Assembly (NCBI GenBank): GCA_902488815.1
Contig: CABTXP010000056.1
Span: forward strand, 1-6,376
DNA length: 6,376 nt
Reading direction: 5' to 3'
Source: an uncultured Eubacteriales bacterium
Lineage (GTDB): Bacteria > Bacillota > Clostridia > Tissierellales > Peptoniphilaceae
Position numbers and translations under genes: made by a program
Shown here: positions 1 to 4,209 of the stretch, in pieces
How the letters are laid out: every line of letters begins with the position of its first letter
How positions within the stretch are numbered: the stretch's first letter is position 1
The notes under the pieces: generated by a model
Seen by the model: only the letters and a program-made list of their open reading frames with translations
The model's database searches: none
What the model was told of the DNA's origin: nothing

Positions 1-3
1 GGA

Positions 4-121
4 ATCCGGTGACAATAATGCAAGGGACACACCTGTACCCATATCGAACACAGAAGTTAAGCCTTGAGATGCCGATGGTACTTGGCTGGCAACGGCCTGG
101 GAGAGTAGGAAATCGCCGGTT
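4..121 (+). rRNA. rrf: 5S ribosomal RNA
   Basis: This is a complete 5S rRNA, the small RNA of the large ribosomal subunit. It carries the hallmark 5S segments CCCATATCGAACACAGAAGTT, written here as its core CGAACACAGAAGTTAAG (about 46-62), then GCCGATGGTA (71-80) and GAGAGTAGGA (101-110). The terminal helix closes: CCGGTGA (6-12) pairs with TCGCCGG (113-119) with one G-U, and flanking A-T pairs follow a T-T mismatch. The length of about 118 nt is normal. The exact mature ends are estimated from this helix. It is presumably the last gene of an rRNA operon, with 23S rRNA expected just outside the window. Confidence 0.96.
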
Positions 122-142
122 TGATTAATTAAATTTAATCAA
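121..142 (+). other. AT-rich hairpin directly after 5S rRNA
   Basis: TTGATTAA (121-128) is the exact complement of TTAATCAA (135-142), giving an 8-bp stem with a 6-nt loop. There is no U-tract, so it is not a terminator by itself. Its first bases may instead extend the 5S terminal helix. It may mark the precursor 3' flank used in 5S maturation; that role is inferred. Confidence 0.35.
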
Positions 143-158
143 GGACTTATTAAAGAGT

Positions 159-197
159 AGAAAGCTGAATGTCAATCATCGGCTTTCTATTTTTTTT
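159..197 (+). terminator. rRNA operon terminator
   Basis: AGAAAGCTGA (159-168) pairs with TCGGCTTTCT (179-188), a 10-bp stem with one G-U pair and a 10-nt loop, followed by an almost pure run of T to 197. It is a classic intrinsic terminator, placed to end transcription of the rRNA operon on the + strand. Confidence 0.9.
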
Positions 198-215
198 GTA
201 TCGGAACTCTAAACA

Positions 216-221
216 TATAAT
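216..221 (+). promoter_or_regulatory. possible -10 box of the GlsB-like gene
   Basis: A perfect TATAAT lies 72 nt upstream of the start codon and just after the rRNA terminator, so a promoter is required in this gap. No good -35 box is visible at the usual distance. TATAAA at 249-254 is an alternative -10. The assignment is weak. Confidence 0.3.
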
Positions 222-281
222 ATGTGAGTAAAGTATTCCTTTTTGGGATATAAATAAATTGTAGGAAGAAAATGGAATTTT

Positions 282-288
282 AAGGAGG
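282..288 (+). promoter_or_regulatory. ribosome binding site of the GlsB-like gene
   Basis: AAGGAGG is a full Shine-Dalgarno match 5 nt before the ATG at 294. A second in-frame ATG at 300, giving an MSII... start, is 11 nt away, so the site favours 294. Confidence 0.8.
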
Positions 289-293
289 CAATT

Positions 294-536
294 ATGTTAA
301 TGTCAATAATAGTTGGCGCAATAGCCGGCTGGATTGCAAGTATTATAATGGATAAAAACAAAAGCATGGGTGCTATTGCAAATATAATCGTAGGGTTAAT
401 CGGGGGAGCTATCGGAAGATTTGTCTTAAAGATTGCAGGATTCTATTCAAACGGCAAGTTTGTCCCTGAAATAATCGTAGGCGTTATAGGTGCGGTAATT
501 TTACTTGCCATTGTAAATGCCGTTAGAGGAAGATAA
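294..536 (+). CDS. GlsB/YeaQ/YmgE-type small membrane protein
   Basis: This 80-residue hydrophobic protein resembles the Transgly_assoc family (GlsB, YeaQ, YmgE), linked to stress and envelope functions; the biochemical role of the family is poorly defined. The sequence shows three likely membrane segments, about residues 3-19, 27-48 and 58-77. They carry the family's glycine-rich patterns GAIAGW, GLIGGAIGR and GVIGAVILL. A basic end (RGR) would favour a cytoplasmic C-terminus. Length matches the family (about 80-85 residues). ATG 294 is chosen because a consensus AAGGAGG sits 5 nt upstream; ATG 300 would remove only two residues. The gene stands alone, between the rRNA terminator and its own terminator. 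The family assignment is confident, the function is not. Confidence 0.88.
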   Translation: MLMSIIVGAIAGWIASIIMDKNKSMGAIANIIVGLIGGAIGRFVLKIAGFYSNGKFVPEIIVGVIGAVILLAIVNAVRGR

Positions 537-547
537 TCATTAAAATT

Positions 548-569
548 AAGAGCGAAAGCTCTTTTTTTT
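548..569 (+). terminator. terminator of the GlsB-like gene
   Basis: AAGAGC (548-553) and GCTCTT (558-563) form a 6-bp stem closed by a GAAA (GNRA) tetraloop and run into eight T's (562-569). It starts 12 nt after the stop codon. Confidence 0.85.
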
Positions 570-618
570 ATGCAAATTTTCACCTTATTAATTTCGGCAC
601 AGACTTTTTCCTACAAAC

Positions 619-638
619 ATGTATTAAAGTTCATACAT
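619..638 (+). promoter_or_regulatory. AT-rich dyad upstream of the ClC promoter
   Basis: ATGTAT (619-624) is mirrored by ATACAT (633-638) with an 8-nt centre, about 36 nt upstream of the -10 box. It has the shape of a repressor or activator dyad, but AT-rich DNA produces such patterns by chance and no regulator is identified. Confidence 0.2.
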
Positions 639-673
639 TTTTTGCCTATTTTATTCCATGGCTCTTTAACCTT

Positions 674-682
674 TGCTATAAT
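674..682 (+). promoter_or_regulatory. extended -10 promoter of the ClC gene
   Basis: TGCTATAAT is an extended -10 (TGn plus a perfect TATAAT). No -35 box is recognisable about 17 nt upstream (TTCCAT), which fits an extended -10 promoter. Transcription would begin near 689, directly at the Shine-Dalgarno (690-696). Confidence 0.7.
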
Positions 683-689
683 GTTTTAT

Positions 690-696
690 AAGGAGG
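690..696 (+). promoter_or_regulatory. ribosome binding site of the ClC gene
   Basis: AAGGAGG sits 4 nt before ATG 701 and fixes that start. Given the -10 at 677-682, it would be at or within a base or two of the mRNA 5' end. Confidence 0.8.
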
Positions 697-700
697 CAAC

Positions 701-2011
701 ATGAATCGCAAAAAGGAAGAATCGGTTAGATGGTTAAGAGTTGATTTTAAATTACTCTTTTTATTTATAGTTACGGGAATTTTTACAGGTCTTACTATAA
801 CCTGTTACAAATTAGGAATTGAAAAGTTTGCGGAAATGACCAAATCTTTTTTACATAATTACGGTGGCACAACCGGAGGCAAGGCAATATTTATCGGTGC
901 ATTTATTTTAATGGCAATTGTCATGTACTACCTTTGTATATACGACCCGAATATTAAAGGCTCAGGCATTCCTATTATCTTCGGAGTCCTTGACGGCAAA
1001 TTTAAAGTCAAGTGGAAGAGGACTCTCCCTTTAAAATTTATCACAAGTATAGTGACGGTAGGCTCAGGCTTAACCCTTGGCAGGGAAGGTCCTTCAGTTC
1101 AAATGGGCGGCCTTGTAGGTCAAGCGGTACACGACGTGAGCAAGTCCGATGAAGAAAGACGCGTCTTTGTCGGTGCCGCATCGGGAGCGGGATTTGCAGT
1201 GGCATTTAACGCACCTCTTACGGGGATAATTTTTGCCGTGGAAGAAATTTACAAAAAAACCAGCCGCAAAATATTTTTAAGCGCATCGGCAACGGTAATT
1301 GCGGCAATAATCGTGTCCCATTTAATCGTGGGAAATACTCCCACACTTCCCGACGTGCCTCGAATTAAATCCTTGGAACTACCGGTGTATTTTTACATGG
1401 TGGTCTTGGGAATCTTCACAGGACTTTCAGGAGTTTTATATAACTATGTTGTAGTAGGGGGCAAAGTCTTGGCGGGGAAAATTAAAATTAATCCTCTGCT
1501 TAAATTTATAATTCCATTTGTCGTAACGGCAATAGTAATTTTAATGGACATAAACCTATTCGGATCCGGAGAACACTTTATCCTCTACACATTAGGTGAT
1601 AACGCCCCTGCGGCAAAGCTCATCTACTACTATTTTATGAAATTATTTTTACTTGCAATAATATTTGCCGTAGGATGCCCCGGCGGATCTCTTGTGCCTA
1701 TGCTTGCAATGGGAGCTTTGGTGGGAAATATATACGGAAGCTTAGGAGCATCCTTGGGACTTTTTGATCCGAGCTTAATCTTCGTCTTCTCAATTATCGC
1801 CATGTGCGGACAATTCTCCGCCATTGTAAGAGCGCCCCTTACAGGAATAGTATTGGTACTTGAAATGACAGGCGGCTCCTTTGAATACTTCTTCGCAGTA
1901 TCAATAGTAGCCATGATAGCCTACATCATAGCCGAAATGTTTGCGTCAAAACCCTTCTACGGTCACCTTTACGAAATGATGCTTGCGCCTGTAAAGCATG
2001 ATGCCAAATAG
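701..2011 (+). CDS. ClC-family H+/Cl- exchange transporter
   Basis: This 436-residue membrane protein matches bacterial ClC transporters, homodimers that exchange two chloride ions for one proton, often for acid tolerance or anion balance. All three filter motifs are visible: GSGIP (87-91, central Ser88), GREGP (127-131, gating Glu129) and GSLVP (329-333) in place of the usual GxFxP. NAPLTGIIFAVEE (170-182) aligns with the E. coli ClcA segment holding the internal proton glutamate, here Glu182. KPFY near the end supplies the pore tyrosine, Tyr420. These residues point to an exchanger and not a channel. There are no C-terminal CBS domains. The start is set by AAGGAGG 4 nt upstream. An extended -10 promoter precedes it, and no terminator is visible before the thioesterase gene 97 nt downstream. 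Family is near certain; substrate is inferred. Confidence 0.96.
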   Translation: MNRKKEESVRWLRVDFKLLFLFIVTGIFTGLTITCYKLGIEKFAEMTKSFLHNYGGTTGGKAIFIGAFILMAIVMYYLCIYDPNIKGSGIPIIFGVLDGKFKVKWKRTLPLKFITSIVTVGSGLTLGREGPSVQMGGLVGQAVHDVSKSDEERRVFVGAASGAGFAVAFNAPLTGIIFAVEEIYKKTSRKIFLSASATVIAAIIVSHLIVGNTPTLPDVPRIKSLELPVYFYMVVLGIFTGLSGVLYNYVVVGGKVLAGKIKINPLLKFIIPFVVTAIVILMDINLFGSGEHFILYTLGDNAPAAKLIYYYFMKLFLLAIIFAVGCPGGSLVPMLAMGALVGNIYGSLGASLGLFDPSLIFVFSIIAMCGQFSAIVRAPLTGIVLVLEMTGGSFEYFFAVSIVAMIAYIIAEMFASKPFYGHLYEMMLAPVKHDAK

Positions 2012-2020
2012 GCTGTAATA

Positions 2021-2047
2021 TGTATAAAATACACGTTTCTATAGAAA
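2021..2047 (+). other. two small dyads after the ClC gene
   Basis: TGTATAAAATACA (2021-2033) and the perfect 12-bp palindrome TTTCTATAGAAA (2036-2047) lie just after the ClC stop. Neither forms a terminator: the first has a 5-bp stem and no U-tract, the second has no loop. They could be protein-binding sites in the leader of the next gene. The chance background in AT-rich DNA is high. Confidence 0.25.
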
Positions 2048-2058
2048 AAATTAAAACT

Positions 2059-2087
2059 TTGTAAATAGGGTATTAAAATATTAGATT
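2059..2087 (+). promoter_or_regulatory. possible weak promoter of the thioesterase gene
   Basis: TTGTAA (2059-2064) and TAGATT (2082-2087) are separated by 17 nt; each matches four of six consensus positions. Transcription would begin at about 2094, next to the Shine-Dalgarno AAAGGAG (2095-2101). Co-transcription from the ClC promoter is equally possible. Confidence 0.25.
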
Positions 2088-2108
2088 ATTAAATAAAGGA
2101 GTCACATC

Positions 2109-2588
2109 ATGGAAGATAAAAAGATAGCAATACAAGAAACCTATGGCGAAAGATTCCAACACTGCTGGGGATGCGGACCTAAAAACCATCAAGGTATACA
2201 CTTAAAATCCTACCCATCAAAAACGGGAGAAGAAGTAATATGCAAGTACACACCTGAAGAAAAATACACAGGAGGCGTACCTCAAAACCTCTTCGGCGGC
2301 ATGATTGCCGTAATATTCGACTGCCACGGCACGGCATCGGCAGCATGGTTCAAACACCAAGACAAAGGCCTTGAACTCACAAAAGACACGGTAATCGGAA
2401 GATTTATCACGGCAAGACTTGAAGTGGACTTTAAAAAACCGGTGCCCATGAATTCGGAAATCACAGTCACATCCACCTGTGAAGAAATAGGGGACAGAAA
2501 AGTCATCGTCCAAATGGTAATGGAATCACAAGGTGAGGTAAGAGCCAAGGCCCGCATGGTAGCGGTAGGAGTAAAAGACAATATGTAA
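2109..2588 (+). CDS. PaaI-type hotdog-fold thioesterase
   Basis: This 159-residue protein looks like a single hotdog domain of the PaaI/4HBT thioesterase type, which hydrolyses acyl-CoA or related thioesters in the cytoplasm. The N-terminal CWGCGPKNHQGIHLK (19-33) matches the CxxCGxxNxxGL opening of one PaaI subgroup. The central GGMIAVIFDCHGTA (63-76) corresponds to the glycine turn and the hotdog helix with its conserved acid, Asp71. ARLEVDFKKPVP (102-113) is the typical strand after the helix. The position just before GG, often His in PaaI proteins, is Phe62, while His73 lies two residues after the acid, so the catalytic set may differ. AAAGGAG (2095-2101), 7 nt upstream, supports ATG 2109. 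The substrate cannot be told from sequence, and non-catalytic hotdog proteins exist. Confidence 0.85.
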   Translation: MEDKKIAIQETYGERFQHCWGCGPKNHQGIHLKSYPSKTGEEVICKYTPEEKYTGGVPQNLFGGMIAVIFDCHGTASAAWFKHQDKGLELTKDTVIGRFITARLEVDFKKPVPMNSEITVTSTCEEIGDRKVIVQMVMESQGEVRAKARMVAVGVKDNM

Positions 2589-2614
2589 AAGAGACACGCA
2601 AGTGTCTTTTTTTT
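2588..2614 (+). terminator. terminator or attenuator between thioesterase and reductase genes
   Basis: AGACAC (2592-2597) pairs with GTGTCT (2602-2607) around a GCAA (GNRA) tetraloop, and the stem extends by A-T and G-U pairs back to the stop codon. T's run to 2614. It looks like a full intrinsic terminator, yet only 16 nt separate it from the next start codon. Confidence 0.75.
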
Positions 2615-2619
2615 AAATC

Positions 2620-2625
2620 AAGGAG
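2620..2625 (+). promoter_or_regulatory. ribosome binding site of the reductase gene
   Basis: AAGGAG lies 5 nt before ATG 2631 and about 5 nt after the T-run of the upstream terminator, so hairpin and ribosome site are nearly adjacent. Confidence 0.75.
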
Positions 2626-2630
2626 AAGAA

Positions 2631-3755
2631 ATGAAATATTTTAAAATAAAAGATAGAGAAATATCAAGATTAGGCTACGGCTGTATGAGATTTCCAATAG
2701 TAGATGGAGACAACGGAATAATCGACAAAGAAAAAGCCGAGCCCCTACTCATACACGCAATAGAACAAGGAGTAAATTACATAGACACGGCCTATCCCTA
2801 CCACGAAAAGACAAGTGAAGCCTTTGTAGGAGAAGTCTTAAAAGCATACAACATAAGGGGCAAAGTAAATTTGGCGACAAAACTGCCGTGTTGGCTCGTA
2901 AAAGAACCGGAAGACTTTCAAAAAATATTGGACGAACAGCTGAAAAACTTAAAGACAGATTACATCGACTTTTACCTGCTGCACTCACTTGACCTTAAGA
3001 CTTACCGCAAAATGGAAGACTTAGGCGTGCTTAAATTTTTAGACGAAATAAAAGAAAAAGGCATAGTAAAGCACGTAGGATTTTCATTCCACGACGAATA
3101 TGTAGCATTTGTAGAAATCATGGAAAGTTACAACTGGGACTTTTGCCAAATACAGTTAAATTACATGGACACAGACTATCAAGCGGGGCTAAAAGGCTAT
3201 AAATTGGCAGAAGAAAAACAAATCCCCTTAGTAATAATGGAACCCTTAAAAGGCGGCAGACTCTCAAACCCGCCTGAAGAAGTCGTAGAATTTAAAAACC
3301 AAGTCACAAAAGACTCACCGTCCATGCTTGCCTTAAAATTCCCTCTGTCATTAAAAAATGTCATGACAGTCCTAAGCGGCATGAATACAAAGGACCAAAT
3401 AGACGAAAACATAGAAACGGCATCTACAGTAGAGCCTGGAAAACTCACGGCGGAGGAAAAAGAATTTTATCAAAAAGCCAAAGCCGTCTACAAAAAAAGA
3501 GAGCACATAGGCTGCACCGGATGCGAATACTGTATGCCCTGCACAGTAAAAATCAACATACCCAAAGTATTTTCCCTTTGGAACAAAGCCTATTTATACG
3601 ACGAAGAAACAGAAAGCAAAAAAGCCTACCAAGCCTATTTAAAAGACGGCATCACACCGGAAAAATGCATCGAATGCAAAAAATGCGAAAGAGAATGTCC
3701 GCAAAACTTAAAAATAGTAGAAGGCCTGAAACAAGCACACAAATATTTAAAATAA
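2631..3755 (+). CDS. aldo/keto reductase with C-terminal Fe-S domain
   Basis: This 374-residue protein belongs to the predicted oxidoreductases of the aldo/keto reductase superfamily that carry a ferredoxin-like tail (COG1453 type), common in anaerobes. Residues 1 to about 285 form the TIM-barrel part. The AKR catalytic set is visible: Asp52 and Tyr57 in YIDTAYPY, Lys84 in ATKLP and His118 in YLLHS. The tail has two cysteine clusters: C295, C298, C301, C304 in CTGCEYCMPC, and C346, C349, C352, C356 in CIECKKCERECP. These are enough for one or two [4Fe-4S] clusters. A nicotinamide-dependent redox role with electron transfer through the tail is a family-level inference; the substrate is unknown. 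AAGGAG 5 nt upstream supports the start. A hairpin ending 16 nt before the gene may limit read-through from upstream genes. Confidence 0.93.
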   Translation: MKYFKIKDREISRLGYGCMRFPIVDGDNGIIDKEKAEPLLIHAIEQGVNYIDTAYPYHEKTSEAFVGEVLKAYNIRGKVNLATKLPCWLVKEPEDFQKILDEQLKNLKTDYIDFYLLHSLDLKTYRKMEDLGVLKFLDEIKEKGIVKHVGFSFHDEYVAFVEIMESYNWDFCQIQLNYMDTDYQAGLKGYKLAEEKQIPLVIMEPLKGGRLSNPPEEVVEFKNQVTKDSPSMLALKFPLSLKNVMTVLSGMNTKDQIDENIETASTVEPGKLTAEEKEFYQKAKAVYKKREHIGCTGCEYCMPCTVKINIPKVFSLWNKAYLYDEETESKKAYQAYLKDGITPEKCIECKKCERECPQNLKIVEGLKQAHKYLK

Positions 3756-3805
3756 AACAACAGTTGGGATATTAACCCTACTTCGTCGGGGACATTCAGT
3801 TAGTT

Positions 3806-3843
3806 GGGGACACACCTACGGCTTTAGCCGTAGGTGTGTCCTC
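3806..3843. repeat. hairpin element 1, nearly perfect 17-bp stem
   Basis: GGGGACACACCTACGGC (3806-3822) pairs with its complement at 3827-3843 around a TTTA loop, with a single G-U pair. It is the most stable structure in the window and lies 50 nt after the reductase stop. Only a short TCTTT follows it on the + strand, so it could act as a weak terminator there or simply block 3' exonucleases. Confidence 0.85.
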
Positions 3844-3908
3844 TTTAAACCAACTCGACTCTAATCACTAACCCATTTAACGACTTGGTCTATCTGATCT
3901 TTTTTATT

Positions 3909-3962
3909 TTTCATCATCAATCAACTTAATTTAACTATTTACATCATACTCAGGGGACACAC
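3909..3962. repeat. direct repeat copy 1 (linker plus element head)
   Basis: TTTCATCATCAATCAACTT (3909-3927) recurs exactly at 4005-4023. The following AT-rich stretch shares ATTTAACTAT and ends in both copies with GGGGACACAC. The two units are about 97 nt apart and clearly derive from one duplication. Confidence 0.8.
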
Positions 3963-3996
3963 GTTCCATTCGTTTCGCTATTCCACGAATGTCTCC
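3953..3996. repeat. hairpin element 2
   Basis: GGGGACA (3953-3959) can pair with TGTCTCC (3990-3996) with one G-U. An inner stem ATTCGT (3968-3973) with ACGAAT (3985-3990) competes for T3990. The total length, 44 nt, equals element 3. Confidence 0.65.
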
Positions 3997-4004
3997 AATA
4001 GACA

Positions 4005-4059
4005 TTTCATCATCAATCAACTTCTATTTAACTATCGACATTATTCTTAGGGGACACAC
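4005..4059. repeat. direct repeat copy 2 (linker plus element head)
   Basis: This is the second copy of the 19-nt exact repeat and its diverged AT-rich tail, leading into hairpin element 3. It differs from copy 1 mainly at 4024-4049, so the duplication is not recent. Confidence 0.8.
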
Positions 4060-4093
4060 CTCTCAAAGCTAAAGCTTTTCGCGGAATGTCCCC
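4050..4093. repeat. hairpin element 3
   Basis: GGGGACA (4050-4056) pairs perfectly with TGTCCCC (4087-4093). Inside, AAAGC (4065-4069) pairs with GCTTT (4074-4078) around a TAAA loop. The core is unrelated in sequence to the stems of elements 1 and 4. Confidence 0.75.
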
Positions 4094-4115
4094 GATATAC
4101 GCTTTGTTTCTTCAT

Positions 4116-4170
4116 GGGACACATGTCACGCCTGCACCTGTCAAGCTTGGCTTGACTGGTAAATGTCCCC
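4116..4170. repeat. hairpin element 4
   Basis: GGGACA (4116-4121) pairs with TGTCCC (4164-4169). The inner stem is GTCAAGC (4140-4146) with GCTTGAC (4150-4156) around TTG, extended past a T-T mismatch by ACC and GGT. At about 55 nt it is the longest element, and it ends 13 nt before the K+ channel terminator. Confidence 0.75.
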
Positions 4171-4183
4171 TATAGGCTTACAC

Positions 4184-4209
4184 AAAAAAAAGACTGCTTT
4201 TGCAGCCTT
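4184..4209 (-). terminator. terminator of the K+ channel gene
   Basis: On the - strand AAGGCTGC, AAAA, GCAGTCTT form an 8-bp stem with one G-U and a 4-nt loop, continuing into a run of eight T's (4191 down to 4184). Its first bases overlap the stop codon (4208-4210). Confidence 0.85.

Larger units (their letters stand above)
3787..4170. repeat. array of GGGGACA...TGTCCCC hairpin elements
   Basis: The 452-nt gap between the reductase and the K+ channel gene holds no convincing gene. It contains four imperfect palindromes with shared ends, at 3806-3843, 3953-3996, 4050-4093 and 4116-4170, plus a lone inverted end, CGGGGACATT, at 3787-3796. On the - strand the consensus is GGGGACATT, a variable core, then GTGTGTCCCC. 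Each core has its own inner stem. The second and third elements are both 44 nt and lie 97 nt apart, with a matching linker. Such families in Firmicutes are usually attributed to REP-associated Y1/IS200-like transposases acting in trans. That origin is inferred; no transposase is present here. Confidence 0.8.

Noticed and set aside
1630..1914. Open frame on the - strand within the ClC gene
   Set aside because: It is a shadow of the strongly supported + strand ClC coding sequence, with no ribosome site or family resemblance.
3521..3775. Overlapping + strand frame of 84 codons at the end of the reductase gene
   Set aside because: It lies in another frame over the Fe-S tail codons; the cysteine motifs of the main frame are unambiguous.
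3861..3917. Small - strand frame of 18 codons (ATG ATG AAA ... TAG) between hairpin elements 1 and 2
   Set aside because: It has no Shine-Dalgarno, no recognisable product, and begins inside the direct-repeat linker whose other copy does not keep the frame.
3928..4093. Peptide-like pattern GDI...VSP...S-stop read from elements 2 and 3 on the - strand
   Set aside because: The shared residues follow automatically from conserved nucleotide ends and equal element length; the cores show no protein-level conservation, and no start or ribosome site exists.
3787..4170. Integron attC sites or a CRISPR array
   Set aside because: There are no RYYYAAC/GTTRRRY boxes, cassettes or integrase. The repeats are palindromes with variable cores and irregular spacing, not uniform repeats with unique spacers.
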